A DNA stretch of 64,000 bases from Flavobacterium akiainvivens (GTDB lineage: Bacteria; Bacteroidota; Bacteroidia; Flavobacteriales; Flavobacteriaceae): positions 1,184,551 to 1,248,550 of the forward strand of contig NZ_LIYD01000005.1 of NCBI RefSeq assembly GCF_001278115.1, written 5' to 3'. Under the pieces are notes generated by a model, which ran no database searches, was not told where the DNA came from, and was given only the letters and a program-made list of their open reading frames with translations. The position numbers were made by a program, and so were the translations under genes. Below are positions 17,020-26,563 of the stretch, piece by piece (within the stretch, counting starts at the first letter, position 1; each line of letters opens with the position of its first letter).

Positions 17020-18300
17020 ATGTTTACACTTCTTATAGTAATTATAGTGCTGGCGCTGATATTTGACTATATCAACGGTTTTCACGATGCGGCAAATGCT
17101 ATTGCTACCGTTGTGGCTACCAAGGTGCTAACACCATTTCAGGCGGTTTTATGGGCCGCATTCTTTAACTTCCTGGCCTATTGGGTTTTTGGTTTTGGCG
17201 TTGCCGATACCGTTGCCAAAACCGCCAGCACCATGGATATTAACCTTGTAGTGATACTTGCCGGTGTAATTGCAGCCATTTGCTGGAACCTGCTTACATG
17301 GTGGCTGGGCATACCTTCAAGTTCATCGCACACGCTTATAGGCGGCTTTGCGGGCGCTGCCATTGCCCATGCCGGTTTTGATGTAGTTAACTGGTATACA
17401 CCCGGTAAAGACGGCCACCTACCATCGGGTGTACTGATTATTGTAGCCTTTATTGTACTGGCTCCGCTTTTAGGTGCACTTGCTTCTTATATTATCTCTA
17501 TATGGCTTCTAAACTCTTCTAAGAAAAGCATTTACCCTAAGCTATTTACAGGTGCACTTATGCTGGGCACCATTATTTTTGTAGCCTGTAAGCTTGAAGG
17601 TTTTGAAGAAATAAAAGAACCGCGTTTTCAGTCGCACTTTTGGGCTGTAGCCCTTCACCCTGAGAATATTAAATGGCTTCTTGTAGCCTTTATTATACTA
17701 ACAATTGGTACATTCTGTTTGTTTTTCAGCAGTTTAACCCTAAGCAAAGCTGAAACCTGGTTGAAGAGGATGCAGCTGTTATCATCGGCATCATTTAGCC
17801 TTGGTCACGGTGGTAACGACTCACAAAAAGTTATGGGTATTATTGCTGCTGCGGTAGCGGTTTATATACATACAAGCGGCCTAACACAGGAAAGCATGCC
17901 TTCATGGCTTAATGTAGTATTGCCAAAAGATGGTGTTGAAGGACAGATGCCAGGGTGGATTCCGCTGGCGTGCTACTCTGCCATTGCCATGGGAACCCTT
18001 AGCGGTGGCTGGAAAATTGTAAAAACCATGGGCTCTAAGATTACCAAAGTAACCTCTTTTGAAGGTGTTGCTGCCGAAACTGCCGGAGCCTTAACGCTTT
18101 ACTTTACAGAACACCTTAAAATACCTGTAAGTACAACACACACCATTACCGGTTCAATTATTGGTGTAGGCCTTACAAAACGTGTAAGCGCCGTGCGTTG
18201 GGGTGTAACGGTTAACCTGCTGTGGGCATGGATATTAACCATACCGGTATCTGCTGTATTGGCGGCACTTGTTTACTATATACTTTCGCTGTTCTTATAA
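17020..18300 (+). CDS. PiT family inorganic phosphate transporter
   Basis: A 426-residue polytopic membrane protein. The two PiT signature repeats are present: DYINGFHDAANAIATVV at residues 11-27 in the first half, and SLGHGGNDSQKVMG near residue 263 with STTHTITGSIIG near 370 in the second. It takes up phosphate with protons or sodium. The preceding DUF47 gene is its usual partner. A strong terminator follows. Confidence 0.93.
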   Translation: MFTLLIVIIVLALIFDYINGFHDAANAIATVVATKVLTPFQAVLWAAFFNFLAYWVFGFGVADTVAKTASTMDINLVVILAGVIAAICWNLLTWWLGIPSSSSHTLIGGFAGAAIAHAGFDVVNWYTPGKDGHLPSGVLIIVAFIVLAPLLGALASYIISIWLLNSSKKSIYPKLFTGALMLGTIIFVACKLEGFEEIKEPRFQSHFWAVALHPENIKWLLVAFIILTIGTFCLFFSSLTLSKAETWLKRMQLLSSASFSLGHGGNDSQKVMGIIAAAVAVYIHTSGLTQESMPSWLNVVLPKDGVEGQMPGWIPLACYSAIAMGTLSGGWKIVKTMGSKITKVTSFEGVAAETAGALTLYFTEHLKIPVSTTHTITGSIIGVGLTKRVSAVRWGVTVNLLWAWILTIPVSAVLAALVYYILSLFL

Positions 18301-18314
18301 AAGATACATACAAT

Positions 18315-18351
18315 AAAAAATGCCTGCTCAAATTATTAAGCAGGCATTTTT
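18315..18351 (+). terminator. Rho-independent terminator of the phosphate operon
   Basis: TGCCTGCT (18321-18328) pairs with AGCAGGCA (18339-18346), flanked by an A-run and a T-run. Confidence 0.88.
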
Positions 18352-18387
18352 GTTTTATACCAATATGGCAAAAAAATGCTATTGAAT

Positions 18388-18432
18388 GGAATATTTGTGC
18401 TATTCCTAAAACGATGTAGTGTAATAACTTTG
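18388..18432 (+). promoter_or_regulatory. Promoter and candidate operator of the aldehyde dehydrogenase operon
   Basis: GGAATA-N7-TATTCC (18388-18406) is a perfect inverted repeat located where the -33 region should be, followed by the -7 element TAACTTTG (18425-18432), 30 bp before the ATG. The operator could be the target of the AraC protein encoded at 21621-22544; this is inference. Confidence 0.5.
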
Positions 18433-18461
18433 AGAAACAAACAAAAAACATTTTCAAAATT

Positions 18462-19967
18462 ATGAGCACGTTAACTAACAGGCCGGAGTTTAAAGATAAG
18501 TATGATAATTTTATTGGCGGTAAATTTGTACCCCCTGTAAAAGGAGAATATTTTGATAACACATCGCCCATAGACGGCAGTTTTATTGCCAAAGCAGCAC
18601 GTTCTACCAAAGAAGATATAGACCTTGCACTCGATGCCGCACACGAGGCATTTAAAGCCTGGGGCAAAACATCTCCCGCTTACCGCAGCAACATCCTTAA
18701 TAAAATTGCCGATACCATTGAGGCTAACCTTGAGTACCTTGCTGCCGTTGAAACCGTAGATAACGGCAAAGCCATACGCGAAACACTTGCGGCTGACCTA
18801 CCGCTGTGTGTAGACCATTTCAGGTACTTTGCAAGTGTTATACGTGCTGAGGAAGGCACCATAAGCGAGCACGATGAAAACACAGTTAGTATTGTACTGC
18901 ATGAGCCTATTGGCGTTGTAGGCCAGATTATCCCGTGGAATTTCCCGCTGCTTATGGCTACCTGGAAAATTGCACCGGCCATTGCCGCAGGCTGCTGCAC
19001 CGTGGTTAAAGCCGCCGAGCAAACCCCTACTTCTATCATAGTATTAATGGAACTGCTTCAAGATGTAATACCTGCCGGTGTAGTAAACATTGTAAATGGT
19101 TTTGGCGTAGAAGCCGGTAAGCCACTTGCTACATCACCACGTATCTCTAAGGTATCATTTACAGGCGAAACCACTACAGGCCGTCTTATTATGCAATATG
19201 CCGCCGAAAACATTATACCAAGCACTATGGAACTTGGTGGTAAGTCGCCCAACATTTTCTTTAAATCGGTAGCCGATGCCGATGATGATTTCTTTGATAA
19301 AGCCATAGAAGGCGCTGTATTATTTGCCCTTAACCAGGGCGAGGTATGTACCTGCCCAAGCCGTATACTGGTACACGAAGACATTTACGACAAATTTATA
19401 GAGCGCGTTATTGCCCGTACTGAAGCTATTAAAACCGGGCATCCGCTTGATACTACCGTTATGATGGGCGCACAGGCCAGTAACGACCAGTATGAAAAAA
19501 TACAGTCTTACCTAAAAATAGGCAAAGAAGAAGGTGCAGAGCTACTTACAGGTGGTGAAGCAAACAAGCTTGAGGGCGACCTTGCAGGTGGGTACTACAT
19601 TCAGCCCACTATATTTAAAGGCCATAACAAAATGCGCATTTTCCAGGAAGAGATATTTGGCCCTGTAGTATGTGTTACCACCTTTAAAACTACCGAAGAA
19701 GCTATTGAAATTGCAAACGATACGCTGTATGGACTTGGTGCTGGCGTTTGGACACGCGATGCACACGAGCTGTACCAGGTGCCACGCGCCATTAAAGCCG
19801 GGCGTGTGTGGGTAAACAACTACCACGCCTATCCTGCCCACGCGCCATTTGGAGGTTATAAAAAATCGGGCTTTGGCCGCGAAAACCATCTTATGATGCT
19901 GGAACACTACAGGGAAACAAAGAACATGCTTATATCATACGACAAAAAGAAACTCGGGTTTTTCTAA
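18462..19967 (+). CDS. NAD-dependent aldehyde dehydrogenase
   Basis: A 501-residue class of the acetaldehyde/medium-chain aldehyde dehydrogenase group (ExaC/AldA-like). The active site parts are visible: [17 protein letters not shown], the NAD-binding FTGETTTGR, the base Glu in MELGGKSPN near residue 260 and the nucleophile Cys in [10 protein letters not shown] near residue 297. It oxidises aldehydes to acids. With the dehydrogenase and DUF779 gene behind it and a convergent AraC gene, it forms a conserved-looking alcohol/aldehyde oxidation unit. Confidence 0.93.
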   Translation: MSTLTNRPEFKDKYDNFIGGKFVPPVKGEYFDNTSPIDGSFIAKAARSTKEDIDLALDAAHEAFKAWGKTSPAYRSNILNKIADTIEANLEYLAAVETVDNGKAIRETLAADLPLCVDHFRYFASVIRAEEGTISEHDENTVSIVLHEPIGVVGQIIPWNFPLLMATWKIAPAIAAGCCTVVKAAEQTPTSIIVLMELLQDVIPAGVVNIVNGFGVEAGKPLATSPRISKVSFTGETTTGRLIMQYAAENIIPSTMELGGKSPNIFFKSVADADDDFFDKAIEGAVLFALNQGEVCTCPSRILVHEDIYDKFIERVIARTEAIKTGHPLDTTVMMGAQASNDQYEKIQSYLKIGKEEGAELLTGGEANKLEGDLAGGYYIQPTIFKGHNKMRIFQEEIFGPVVCVTTFKTTEEAIEIANDTLYGLGAGVWTRDAHELYQVPRAIKAGRVWVNNYHAYPAHAPFGGYKKSGFGRENHLMMLEHYRETKNMLISYDKKKLGFF

Positions 19968-19985
19968 TTATATTGTTTAGCGTGT

Positions 19986-20017
19986 GCGGGCCGCTTAGTT
20001 TGAGCGGCCTGCTTTTT
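19986..20017 (+). terminator. Terminator after the aldehyde dehydrogenase
   Basis: GGCCGCT (19989-19995) pairs with AGCGGCC (20003-20009), then GC and a T-run. Confidence 0.85.
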
Positions 20018-20047
20018 TATGCCATATAACTAAATTTTATACAGATT

Positions 20048-21112
20048 ATGACACAAACAATGAAAGCTGCCCGATGGCATGCTGCAAAGGATATTAGGAT
20101 TGAGCAGGCAGAAATTCCTGTAACAGGTAAAAAACAGGTAAAAATAGAGGTGCAGTTTGCCGGTATTTGCGGCTCAGACCTGCATGAATATACCCACGGG
20201 CCAATGCTTATTCCTGTAGAAAAACCTTATTCGCTTAACGGCCATCAGGGCGTTACTACATTAGGTCACGAATTTTCAGGAATTGTAGCCGAGGTGGGCG
20301 AAGGCGTTACCAATGTAAAAGCAGGCGACAGGGTAGTAATAGAACCTCTTTTCAAAAATCCTGACAGCCCGTTTATTGCCAATGGCGAATACAACCTTAG
20401 CGAGCCGCTGGGCTTTGTGGGTCTTACATCTAACGGAGGTTTTGCTAAATACACAGTAGTAGAAGACTACATGGTGCATAAAATTCCTGATACCATGAGT
20501 TTTGAACAGGGAGCGCTTGTAGAGCCTGCCGCCGTAGCGGTTTATGCCGTGCTGCAAAGTGGGTTATCCTTAGGACAATCATGTATTATATACGGTGCAG
20601 GGCCTATTGGGCTGTTATGTGTTCAGGCCGCAATAGCTGCCGGTTCATCTAACGTTATTGTGGTAGATATTGCCGAAAAACGCCTTGAAAAAGCTAAAGA
20701 GGTAGGTGCTACCCATATTATAAACGGTAAGGATACTGATGTTCCTGCAAAGGTTAAAGAACTGACTAACGGAGGTGCCGATGTGTTTCTTGATGCCGCA
20801 GGTGTACAGGCCAGTTTTGACGGTGGCATACAAAGCCTGCGCAACGGCGGTACAGCAGTACTGGTGGCCCTCTTTGGCAAAACCGTAACTCATGATGCTT
20901 TTGCACAGGTAGTGCGCGAAATTACCATTAAAGGAATTATTGCTTATAGAAATATATTCCCGCAGGTTATAAGCCTTATTGATAGCGGCCGTATGCCGGT
21001 TGAAAAACTTGTAACCCAGAAAATAACGCTGGACAATATTGTAACCGATGGTTTTGAGGCACTTGTATCTAACCCATCGCAGGTTAAAATACTTGTAGAT
21101 ATAAACGGATAG
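20048..21112 (+). CDS. 2,3-butanediol dehydrogenase-like alcohol dehydrogenase
   Basis: A 354-residue medium-chain dehydrogenase. Catalytic zinc ligands are present in GICGSDLHE (Cys41) and GHEFSG (His74-Glu75); the Rossmann motif is YGAGPIGLLCVQAA, and the acidic end of its second strand (VVDIAEKR) points to NAD rather than NADP. The lobe that normally carries four Cys for the structural zinc (residues about 99-118) has none. The LSEPLGFVGL segment after it is typical of butanediol dehydrogenases. It probably oxidises a secondary alcohol or diol. Confidence 0.88.
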   Translation: MTQTMKAARWHAAKDIRIEQAEIPVTGKKQVKIEVQFAGICGSDLHEYTHGPMLIPVEKPYSLNGHQGVTTLGHEFSGIVAEVGEGVTNVKAGDRVVIEPLFKNPDSPFIANGEYNLSEPLGFVGLTSNGGFAKYTVVEDYMVHKIPDTMSFEQGALVEPAAVAVYAVLQSGLSLGQSCIIYGAGPIGLLCVQAAIAAGSSNVIVVDIAEKRLEKAKEVGATHIINGKDTDVPAKVKELTNGGADVFLDAAGVQASFDGGIQSLRNGGTAVLVALFGKTVTHDAFAQVVREITIKGIIAYRNIFPQVISLIDSGRMPVEKLVTQKITLDNIVTDGFEALVSNPSQVKILVDING

Positions 21113-21120
21113 CAAACCTG

Positions 21121-21143
21121 CCGCCATGGCATAGCTATGGCGG
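21121..21143. repeat. Hairpin before the DUF779 gene
   Basis: CCGCCAT (21121-21127) and ATGGCGG (21137-21143) form a 7-bp perfect stem followed by CTAAATTTTT, so it may act as a weak terminator between the dehydrogenase and DUF779 genes. The ATG at 21137 sits inside the stem. Confidence 0.55.
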
Positions 21144-21157
21144 CTAAATTTTTAACT

Positions 21158-21532
21158 ATGTATAAAAGGATTGATGTAACAGATGAAGCCGCAGCTTTGA
21201 TTGCACAGCTTAAAGAGCGCCACGGCGAGCTCATGTTTCACCAGAGTGGCGGTTGCTGCGACGGCAGCCAGCCCATGTGCTTTGAAAAAGGTGACTTTAA
21301 GCTTGGGTATAGCGATGTGTGCCTGGGCATTGTAGAAGGCTGTGAATTCTGGATGAGTAAAGACCAGTTTGAATACTGGCAGCACACACACCTTACTTTA
21401 AATGTGGTAAATGGCCGGGGTGCAAGCTTTTCGCTTGAAATACCTTATGGTAAACGCTTTTTAATTGAATCAAGGCTATTTACCGAAGAAGAAACAAAGG
21501 ATTTGGAGCCGCTCACATATTTGGCTGAATAG
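21158..21532 (+). CDS. DUF779 domain protein
   Basis: A 124-residue protein from the ATG at 21158, chosen because the in-frame ATG at 21137 is inside a hairpin. The DUF779 core is seen in FHQSGGCCDGSQPMC (double Cys), LGYSDVCLG, FWMSKDQFEYW and RGASFSLE. Function unknown, but the family is typically encoded next to aldehyde dehydrogenases, as here. The Cys/His-rich centre suggests metal binding. Confidence 0.88.
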   Translation: MYKRIDVTDEAAALIAQLKERHGELMFHQSGGCCDGSQPMCFEKGDFKLGYSDVCLGIVEGCEFWMSKDQFEYWQHTHLTLNVVNGRGASFSLEIPYGKRFLIESRLFTEEETKDLEPLTYLAE

Positions 21533-21543
21533 GGGATTCGGTT

Positions 21544-21600
21544 ATTTGGTAATTTGGTCATTCGTTGGGACTATCGGTACAAATTACCGAATTACCAAAT
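21544..21600. repeat. Inverted repeat between convergent genes
   Basis: ATTTGGTAATTTGGT (21544-21558) and ACCGAATTACCAAAT (21586-21600) match at 14 of 15 pairs. It lies between the DUF779 stop and the AraC stop, and could terminate both. Confidence 0.6.
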
Positions 21601-21620
21601 CTACGATTAAGAATAGAAAA

Positions 21621-22544
21621 TTATCCCGCATTAAGCAGCTGGTACTGTTTTGGCGTAATACCTTCATGCTTTTTAAACAGGCGGATAAAGTAGTTACAAT
21701 CATCAAAACCTGCCATAAAACACACTTCGTTTACCTGTATGCCCGGGTTTTTAAGCAGGCGTTTGGCATGCTTAATTTTCTCGTTAAGTATAAATTCTAT
21801 GGGGCTCATACCTAATTCACGCTTAAAGTAGCGGTAAAAAGTAGTGGTACTCATACATGCCTTTTCGCTTAAAGCCTTAAGGTTTACGGGCTGTGTAATA
21901 TTCTCTTTTATAAATTCGGCAATGGCATAAATGGCGCTGTTGGTGTCAGTCTTACCCTCATGGGCAGCGTGTACAGTTTGTGTTTGCACAATGCGCACTA
22001 AAAGCTCCTGTAAGGCAAGATCGGCAAGGGCATCTTTAGTAACCGATGTGCCCATACACTCACGAATGAGTTTATTAAGCGTGGCGGCCAACTCTGTATT
22101 GTTATAAAAAAAGTAATTTTCGTGGTTAAGGTACCAGCTGTCGCTTCCTTCTTTTGGGTAACGCTCATTAAGAAAGTTAAGTGTTTCGGCTATTTTATCA
22201 TGATCAATGGCAAGTGCCAGGCATTGTGTAGGGTTTTGGTGCGAAGCCTCCGGAAAATCGATCTTCATTTCTACATTACCGGGCACAATAACCGTTTCAC
22301 CGGGAAGGTATACAAACTCTGGGTCATCAAACAGGTGCATTACCTTTTTGCCACGCAGCATACTGGTTACTACCAGGTCGTTAAACTTAAGGGGGACTAA
22401 AACACTCTCCTGATAGGTTTCAAACAGGTTGAGTTCACAATTTTCAAGAGAATATATAGTGCGGTTTTCAACAAGCGTTTTCAGCGATTTTTCCCCTGTA
22501 AGCTGTGGGGCATTCAGTAAGGCTTTTTGCGTTTGCATGGTCAT
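21621..22544 (-). CDS. AraC family transcriptional regulator
   Basis: A 307-residue protein. The N-terminal 190 residues form a cupin-like effector domain of the AraC_N kind (LVVTSMLRGKKVMHLF, FVYLPGETVIVPG). The C-terminal 100 residues carry the paired HTH with LSEKACMSTTTFYRYFKRE and AGFDDCNYFIRLFKKHEG. It is convergent with the aldehyde dehydrogenase/alcohol dehydrogenase/DUF779 operon and is the likely regulator of it; regulators of this type commonly respond to alcohols or aldehydes. It lies 54 bp behind the histidine kinase gene. Confidence 0.9.
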   Translation of the reverse strand: MTMQTQKALLNAPQLTGEKSLKTLVENRTIYSLENCELNLFETYQESVLVPLKFNDLVVTSMLRGKKVMHLFDDPEFVYLPGETVIVPGNVEMKIDFPEASHQNPTQCLALAIDHDKIAETLNFLNERYPKEGSDSWYLNHENYFFYNNTELAATLNKLIRECMGTSVTKDALADLALQELLVRIVQTQTVHAAHEGKTDTNSAIYAIAEFIKENITQPVNLKALSEKACMSTTTFYRYFKRELGMSPIEFILNEKIKHAKRLLKNPGIQVNEVCFMAGFDDCNYFIRLFKKHEGITPKQYQLLNAG

Positions 22545-22598
22545 TAACTTAATCGTTGTAAATTAATGATTTTTGCCGGATTGATAAAATTCTGCGAG

Positions 22599-23825
22599 TT
22601 ATTTTTCAGAGTCTTCTGCCTCTTCTTCCATTTTATGCTTAAATGGCAGCGAAACAATAAAGGTAGTACCCTTATCTTTACCCGGGCTCATGGCATAAAT
22701 ATTACCCTTATGCAGCTCTACAAACGATTTTGTTATAGACAGCCCCAACCCGTGAGAGGTTTCTTTACCCGTAGGTTTAGAGCTCAGTTTGGCAAACTTG
22801 GTAAACAGTTTTTGCATATCGCTAAAGTTAAGCCCCTGCCCTTCGTCTTTTACCTCAATATGCACATAGTTACCGGCCTCGCGCGCCGAAACTTTTATGC
22901 AACTGCCCTGGTAAGAATATTTAAGGGCATTGCTAAGCAAGTTATGCAGTATATCAAGAATTTTGACCCTATCAGCCTCAATAAGTGGCAGACGTTCATC
23001 TACATACAGCTCAATAACCTGTTTTTTACGGTTGGCCAGCAGCTCAAAATTGTTAACCAGGCGGTTAAACATTTCAGTAAGGTCTACTTCTTCAATATTT
23101 AGCGTAAGGTCTTTATCTTCAAGCTCCTGCTGCTTGAGCAGGTCGCCCAGCTTAGCCTGTATGCGCACAACGGCAGAGTTTATATTCTCGGTCATCCTTT
23201 CAGACGAAGCCGGGTTTTTGCTGATAATCTCGTTAGCCAGCTTTATAGAAGCCAGCGGGTTCTTGATTTCATGCAGCACTATATTCATAAGGTTAATGTG
23301 CGACTCAAGCGATTTGCGGTAGCGCAGGCGGTTTTCAAGCTTATCTATTATAATGGTAGACAGCGTCTTGAGCATTTCAACCTGATGTTCGGCTACTTCC
23401 TCGCGCGGTTCAAAATCAATCACGCAAAGGGCGCCAACATTAAACCCTTCAGGCGATTTTAGCGGTGCACCCACATAAAAACGTATCCCCTCTTCAAGGG
23501 CAAGCAGGTTTTCTCCGTCAGGTAGTATAAGCGATTGTGTATCATTAATAACCGTAACAGTATCTTCAAGCACGGCCTGGGCACAAATGCTCTGCTCTCG
23601 CGGCAGTTCGTTAACGCTTATAGGGCTAAGGTTAGACTTTACAAAAACGCGGTCTTTATCTACAAAAGTAATTAACGCACCGGCAGCATTAAACACCTGG
23701 AGTGCCATAAGGGCAATCTTATCAAAAGTGTCTTCGCTGTGTGTGTCAAGGATTTGGTAGTCCTTAAGCTTTTCAAGCCTTTCGTAATCGTTTTTTGGTA
23801 TTGCAGAAGCCGGTTTGTAAGTCAT
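22599..23825 (-). CDS. Soluble GAF-domain sensor histidine kinase
   Basis: A 408-residue protein without membrane segments. Residues about 15-165 are a GAF domain (NDYERLEKLKDYQILDT opening, ICAQAVLED, YVGAPLKSPEG). Residues about 175-240 are the dimerisation domain with the phosphorylated His in VLHEIKNPLASI, followed by HATPase_c with the N box (LHNLLSNALKYS), DEGQGL and GLGLSITKSFVELH. A cytosolic input such as a redox or small-molecule signal is likely. No cognate response regulator is adjacent; AraC follows on the same strand. Confidence 0.9.
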   Translation of the reverse strand: MTYKPASAIPKNDYERLEKLKDYQILDTHSEDTFDKIALMALQVFNAAGALITFVDKDRVFVKSNLSPISVNELPREQSICAQAVLEDTVTVINDTQSLILPDGENLLALEEGIRFYVGAPLKSPEGFNVGALCVIDFEPREEVAEHQVEMLKTLSTIIIDKLENRLRYRKSLESHINLMNIVLHEIKNPLASIKLANEIISKNPASSERMTENINSAVVRIQAKLGDLLKQQELEDKDLTLNIEEVDLTEMFNRLVNNFELLANRKKQVIELYVDERLPLIEADRVKILDILHNLLSNALKYSYQGSCIKVSAREAGNYVHIEVKDEGQGLNFSDMQKLFTKFAKLSSKPTGKETSHGLGLSITKSFVELHKGNIYAMSPGKDKGTTFIVSLPFKHKMEEEAEDSEK

Positions 23826-24202
23826 TTTACTGGTTAGCGGAATACTTGTTAAATTAAACCTAATTCCATGTACCGAATGTACGACTTATTTTACTGGCTA
23901 TGGTTGTTTTAAGAAAAGATTATAACATTTTATGCATTAAATAATAAAAACTCACTACCGTGAATTAAACCCAACCTTTGATATAAATTATAATTAATGA
24001 TAATGAACCTACATTAGTATATCGCCTGATTTAAATACTATTATTTAAGTTGAATTTTAAATATCAGATTAAAAAATTATATATCAAATAGTTATAGAAC
24101 TATTGTCTTTACAATTAATGATGAGGATTTACAGAAATAGAAAATGCCCCCAAGTTATGTCAGACTTTTTGAGGGCAATTCATAAAAAATATAGTATTGT
24201 AT
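23826..24202. other. AT-rich intergenic stretch of 377 bp
   Basis: It lies between the kinase start and the acs stop, both on the minus strand. Its right part contains the acs terminator. The remaining 300 bp are very AT-rich with no ORF worth calling and presumably hold the kinase promoter; I could not identify a clear -7/-33 pair. Confidence 0.5.
24145..24179 (-). terminator. Terminator of acs
   Basis: On the minus strand TTGCCCTCAAAAA and TTGGGGGCATTTT give a stem with a T-rich end (plus-strand TGCCCCCAA ... TTGAGGGCA). Confidence 0.6.
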
Positions 24203-26110
24203 TTACACCTTACCGTTCTTGATTTCCTCAACAATTTCAGGGTTAAGCAGCGTGCTTGTATCGCCAAAGTTGCTAAAGTCGCCCTCGGCAATTTTGCGCA
24301 GTATACGCCTCATAATTTTACCCGAGCGCGTTTTAGGCAACCCTGACACAAACTGAATTTTATCGAGCTTGGCAATAGGGCCAATATGGCTGGAAATGTG
24401 TTCGTTTATTTCTTTTACAAGGTTGTCCTGGTTACGCCATGCACCGGCTTCTTTAAGTATGATAAACCCGTAAAGCGCATTGCCCTTAACATCGTGCGGG
24501 AAGCCCACAATGGCTGATTCTGCCACCGATGGGTGCTCATTAATGGCATCTTCAATAGGCGCTGTGCCCAAGTTGTGGCCACTTACAATAACCACATCGT
24601 CTACACGGCCTGTTATCCTGTAATATCCCACTTCATCCCTTAAAGCACCATCTCCTGTAAAATACTTGCCGGGATAAGCCGAAAAATATGTTTCCTTAAA
24701 CCTTTGGTGGTCGCCCCAAATGGTGCGCGCCATACCCGGCCACGGAAATTTTATGCACAGGCTACCCACCACCTGGTTGCCTTCAATCTCATTGCGCAGC
24801 TCATCCATAAGCACCGGCTGTATGCCCGGTAATGGCAGGGTGGCATAAGTAGGCTTGGTAGGGGTTACAAAAGGCAATGGCGATATCATGATACCACCTG
24901 TTTCGGTTTGCCACCAGGTATCAACTATAGGCGATTTCTTTTTGCCTACGTGGTCGTTATACCAGTGCCATGCCTCTTCGTTAATAGGTTCGCCTACCGA
25001 ACCTATTACTTTTAATGATGTAAGGTCGTGCTTATCTACCCATTTCCAGTCTTCTTTAGCCAGTGAGCGTATGGCTGTAGGAGCAGTATAGAACTGTGTA
25101 ACCTTATGCTTGTCAATCACTTCCCAAAAACGCCCAAAATCAGGATACGATGGTATTCCTTCAAAAATAACCGTAGTAGCGCCGTTTAGCAGCGGGCCGT
25201 ACAGTATATAGGAGTGCCCGGTAATCCAACCTATATCGGCCGTACACCAATACACATCATTTTCTTCATAAGCAAATATGTTTTTAAAGGTATAAGCCGT
25301 ATATACCATGTATCCTGCTGTAGTGTGCAGCATACCTTTAGGCTTACCGGTAGAACCTGAAGTATACAGAATAAACAACGGGTCTTCGGCATCCATAATC
25401 TCTGCCACGTTATTAGCAACAGCCTCATCAAGAAGTGGTTGAAGCCACTGGTCGCGTCCTTCCTGCATTTTTATATCAGCATTGGTGCGCTTGGCAACAA
25501 GTACTTTTTCTACCGTTGGGCAGGTTTTAAGTGCCTCATCTACAATACCTTTAAGGTCTATGGTTTTATTGCCGCGGTATCCGCCGTCTGAAGTTATTAC
25601 CATTTTACAGCCGCAATCAATTATCCTTGCCGCTACTGCAGATGCCGAAAAGCCTGCGAAAACCACCGAGTGTATGGCGCCTATCCTTGCACAGGCCAGT
25701 ACCACAACGGCAAGTTCGGGTATCATAGGAAGGTAAATACATACCCTGTCGCCTTTCTTAATACCTTGTTCTCTAAGCACATTAGCCATTTTAGACACAC
25801 GCTCATAAAGCTGCGTGTAGGTTATGTGCTGGGCTTCTTCATCAGGGTTATTAGGCTCAAAAATAATGGCTGTTTTGTTTCCCCTTTTTGCCAGGTGACG
25901 GTCTATGCAGTTCTTTACAATGTTAACCTTGGCACCACTAAACCATTTAAAATCGGCTTCCTGCATATCAAATTCAAGTACCTTATCCCACTGCTGGTAC
26001 CAGGTAAAATTTTCATCGGCAATCTTGTCCCAAAATTTGCGTGGCTCGCGTATTGATTTATTGTAGTGCTTAAAGTATTCTTCAAAGTTTTTAACCTGGT
26101 AATAGCTCAT
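24203..26110 (-). CDS. acs: Acetyl-CoA synthetase
   Basis: 635 residues from the ATG at 26110; the frame extends 14 codons further but without a better start. It is the AMP-forming enzyme converting acetate, ATP and CoA to acetyl-CoA. Visible are the ATP-binding YTSGSTGKPKGMLHT near residue 250, WWQTETGG near 410, and the C-terminal LPKTRSGKIMRR with the lysine known to be acetylated in homologues. Upstream on the same strand are a response regulator and a symporter-kinase, the arrangement of an acetate-responsive switch. Confidence 0.95.
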   Translation of the reverse strand: MSYYQVKNFEEYFKHYNKSIREPRKFWDKIADENFTWYQQWDKVLEFDMQEADFKWFSGAKVNIVKNCIDRHLAKRGNKTAIIFEPNNPDEEAQHITYTQLYERVSKMANVLREQGIKKGDRVCIYLPMIPELAVVVLACARIGAIHSVVFAGFSASAVAARIIDCGCKMVITSDGGYRGNKTIDLKGIVDEALKTCPTVEKVLVAKRTNADIKMQEGRDQWLQPLLDEAVANNVAEIMDAEDPLFILYTSGSTGKPKGMLHTTAGYMVYTAYTFKNIFAYEENDVYWCTADIGWITGHSYILYGPLLNGATTVIFEGIPSYPDFGRFWEVIDKHKVTQFYTAPTAIRSLAKEDWKWVDKHDLTSLKVIGSVGEPINEEAWHWYNDHVGKKKSPIVDTWWQTETGGIMISPLPFVTPTKPTYATLPLPGIQPVLMDELRNEIEGNQVVGSLCIKFPWPGMARTIWGDHQRFKETYFSAYPGKYFTGDGALRDEVGYYRITGRVDDVVIVSGHNLGTAPIEDAINEHPSVAESAIVGFPHDVKGNALYGFIILKEAGAWRNQDNLVKEINEHISSHIGPIAKLDKIQFVSGLPKTRSGKIMRRILRKIAEGDFSNFGDTSTLLNPEIVEEIKNGKV

Positions 26111-26197
26111 TGTCAGTTTGTTTTGTTTGTTATAGAATTGTAAATATAACAAGCTTTACCATCATAATACTATATATTTATGCTAAAATACTATATA

Positions 26198-26563
26198 CTA
26201 TTCTGCAAGCAGGCCGTTAACCTGCTCTACCAGTTTTTTAAGCGAGAAAGGCTTGGTAATGTAAAGGTTAGCACCAAGTGAAAGGCCTTTTTCAATATCG
26301 TTTTCCTTGTTTTTAGCCGACAGGAAAATAACTTTACACCCGTTTAACCTTTCATCCTGCTTAACAGCCTCAATAGTAGCAAAACCATCTACCATAGGCA
26401 TCATAACATCAAGCATAATAAGGTCGGGTATTTTATTTTGCAACAGGTCTAAAGCCTCCTGCCCATCGCGTGCAATAAACACCTCATAGCCATTTTTCCT
26501 GAATGTATATTCAAGCGACATTACAATGTTGGGTTCATCGTCTACAATTAATATCTTTTTCAT
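26198..26563 (-). CDS. Receiver-only response regulator
   Basis: 121 residues, a complete CheY-like receiver domain (ILIVDDEPN start, phosphoacceptor Asp in IMLDVMMP near residue 54, switch Ser in VIFLSAKN, Lys in YITKPFS) and no output domain. Its ATG overlaps the stop of the symporter-kinase gene (ATGA), so the pair is translationally coupled. In the CrbS/CrbR systems of Vibrio and Pseudomonas the regulator has a DNA-binding domain; here it must work through a protein partner. Confidence 0.92.
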   Translation of the reverse strand: MKKILIVDDEPNIVMSLEYTFRKNGYEVFIARDGQEALDLLQNKIPDLIMLDVMMPMVDGFATIEAVKQDERLNGCKVIFLSAKNKENDIEKGLSLGANLYITKPFSLKKLVEQVNGLLAE

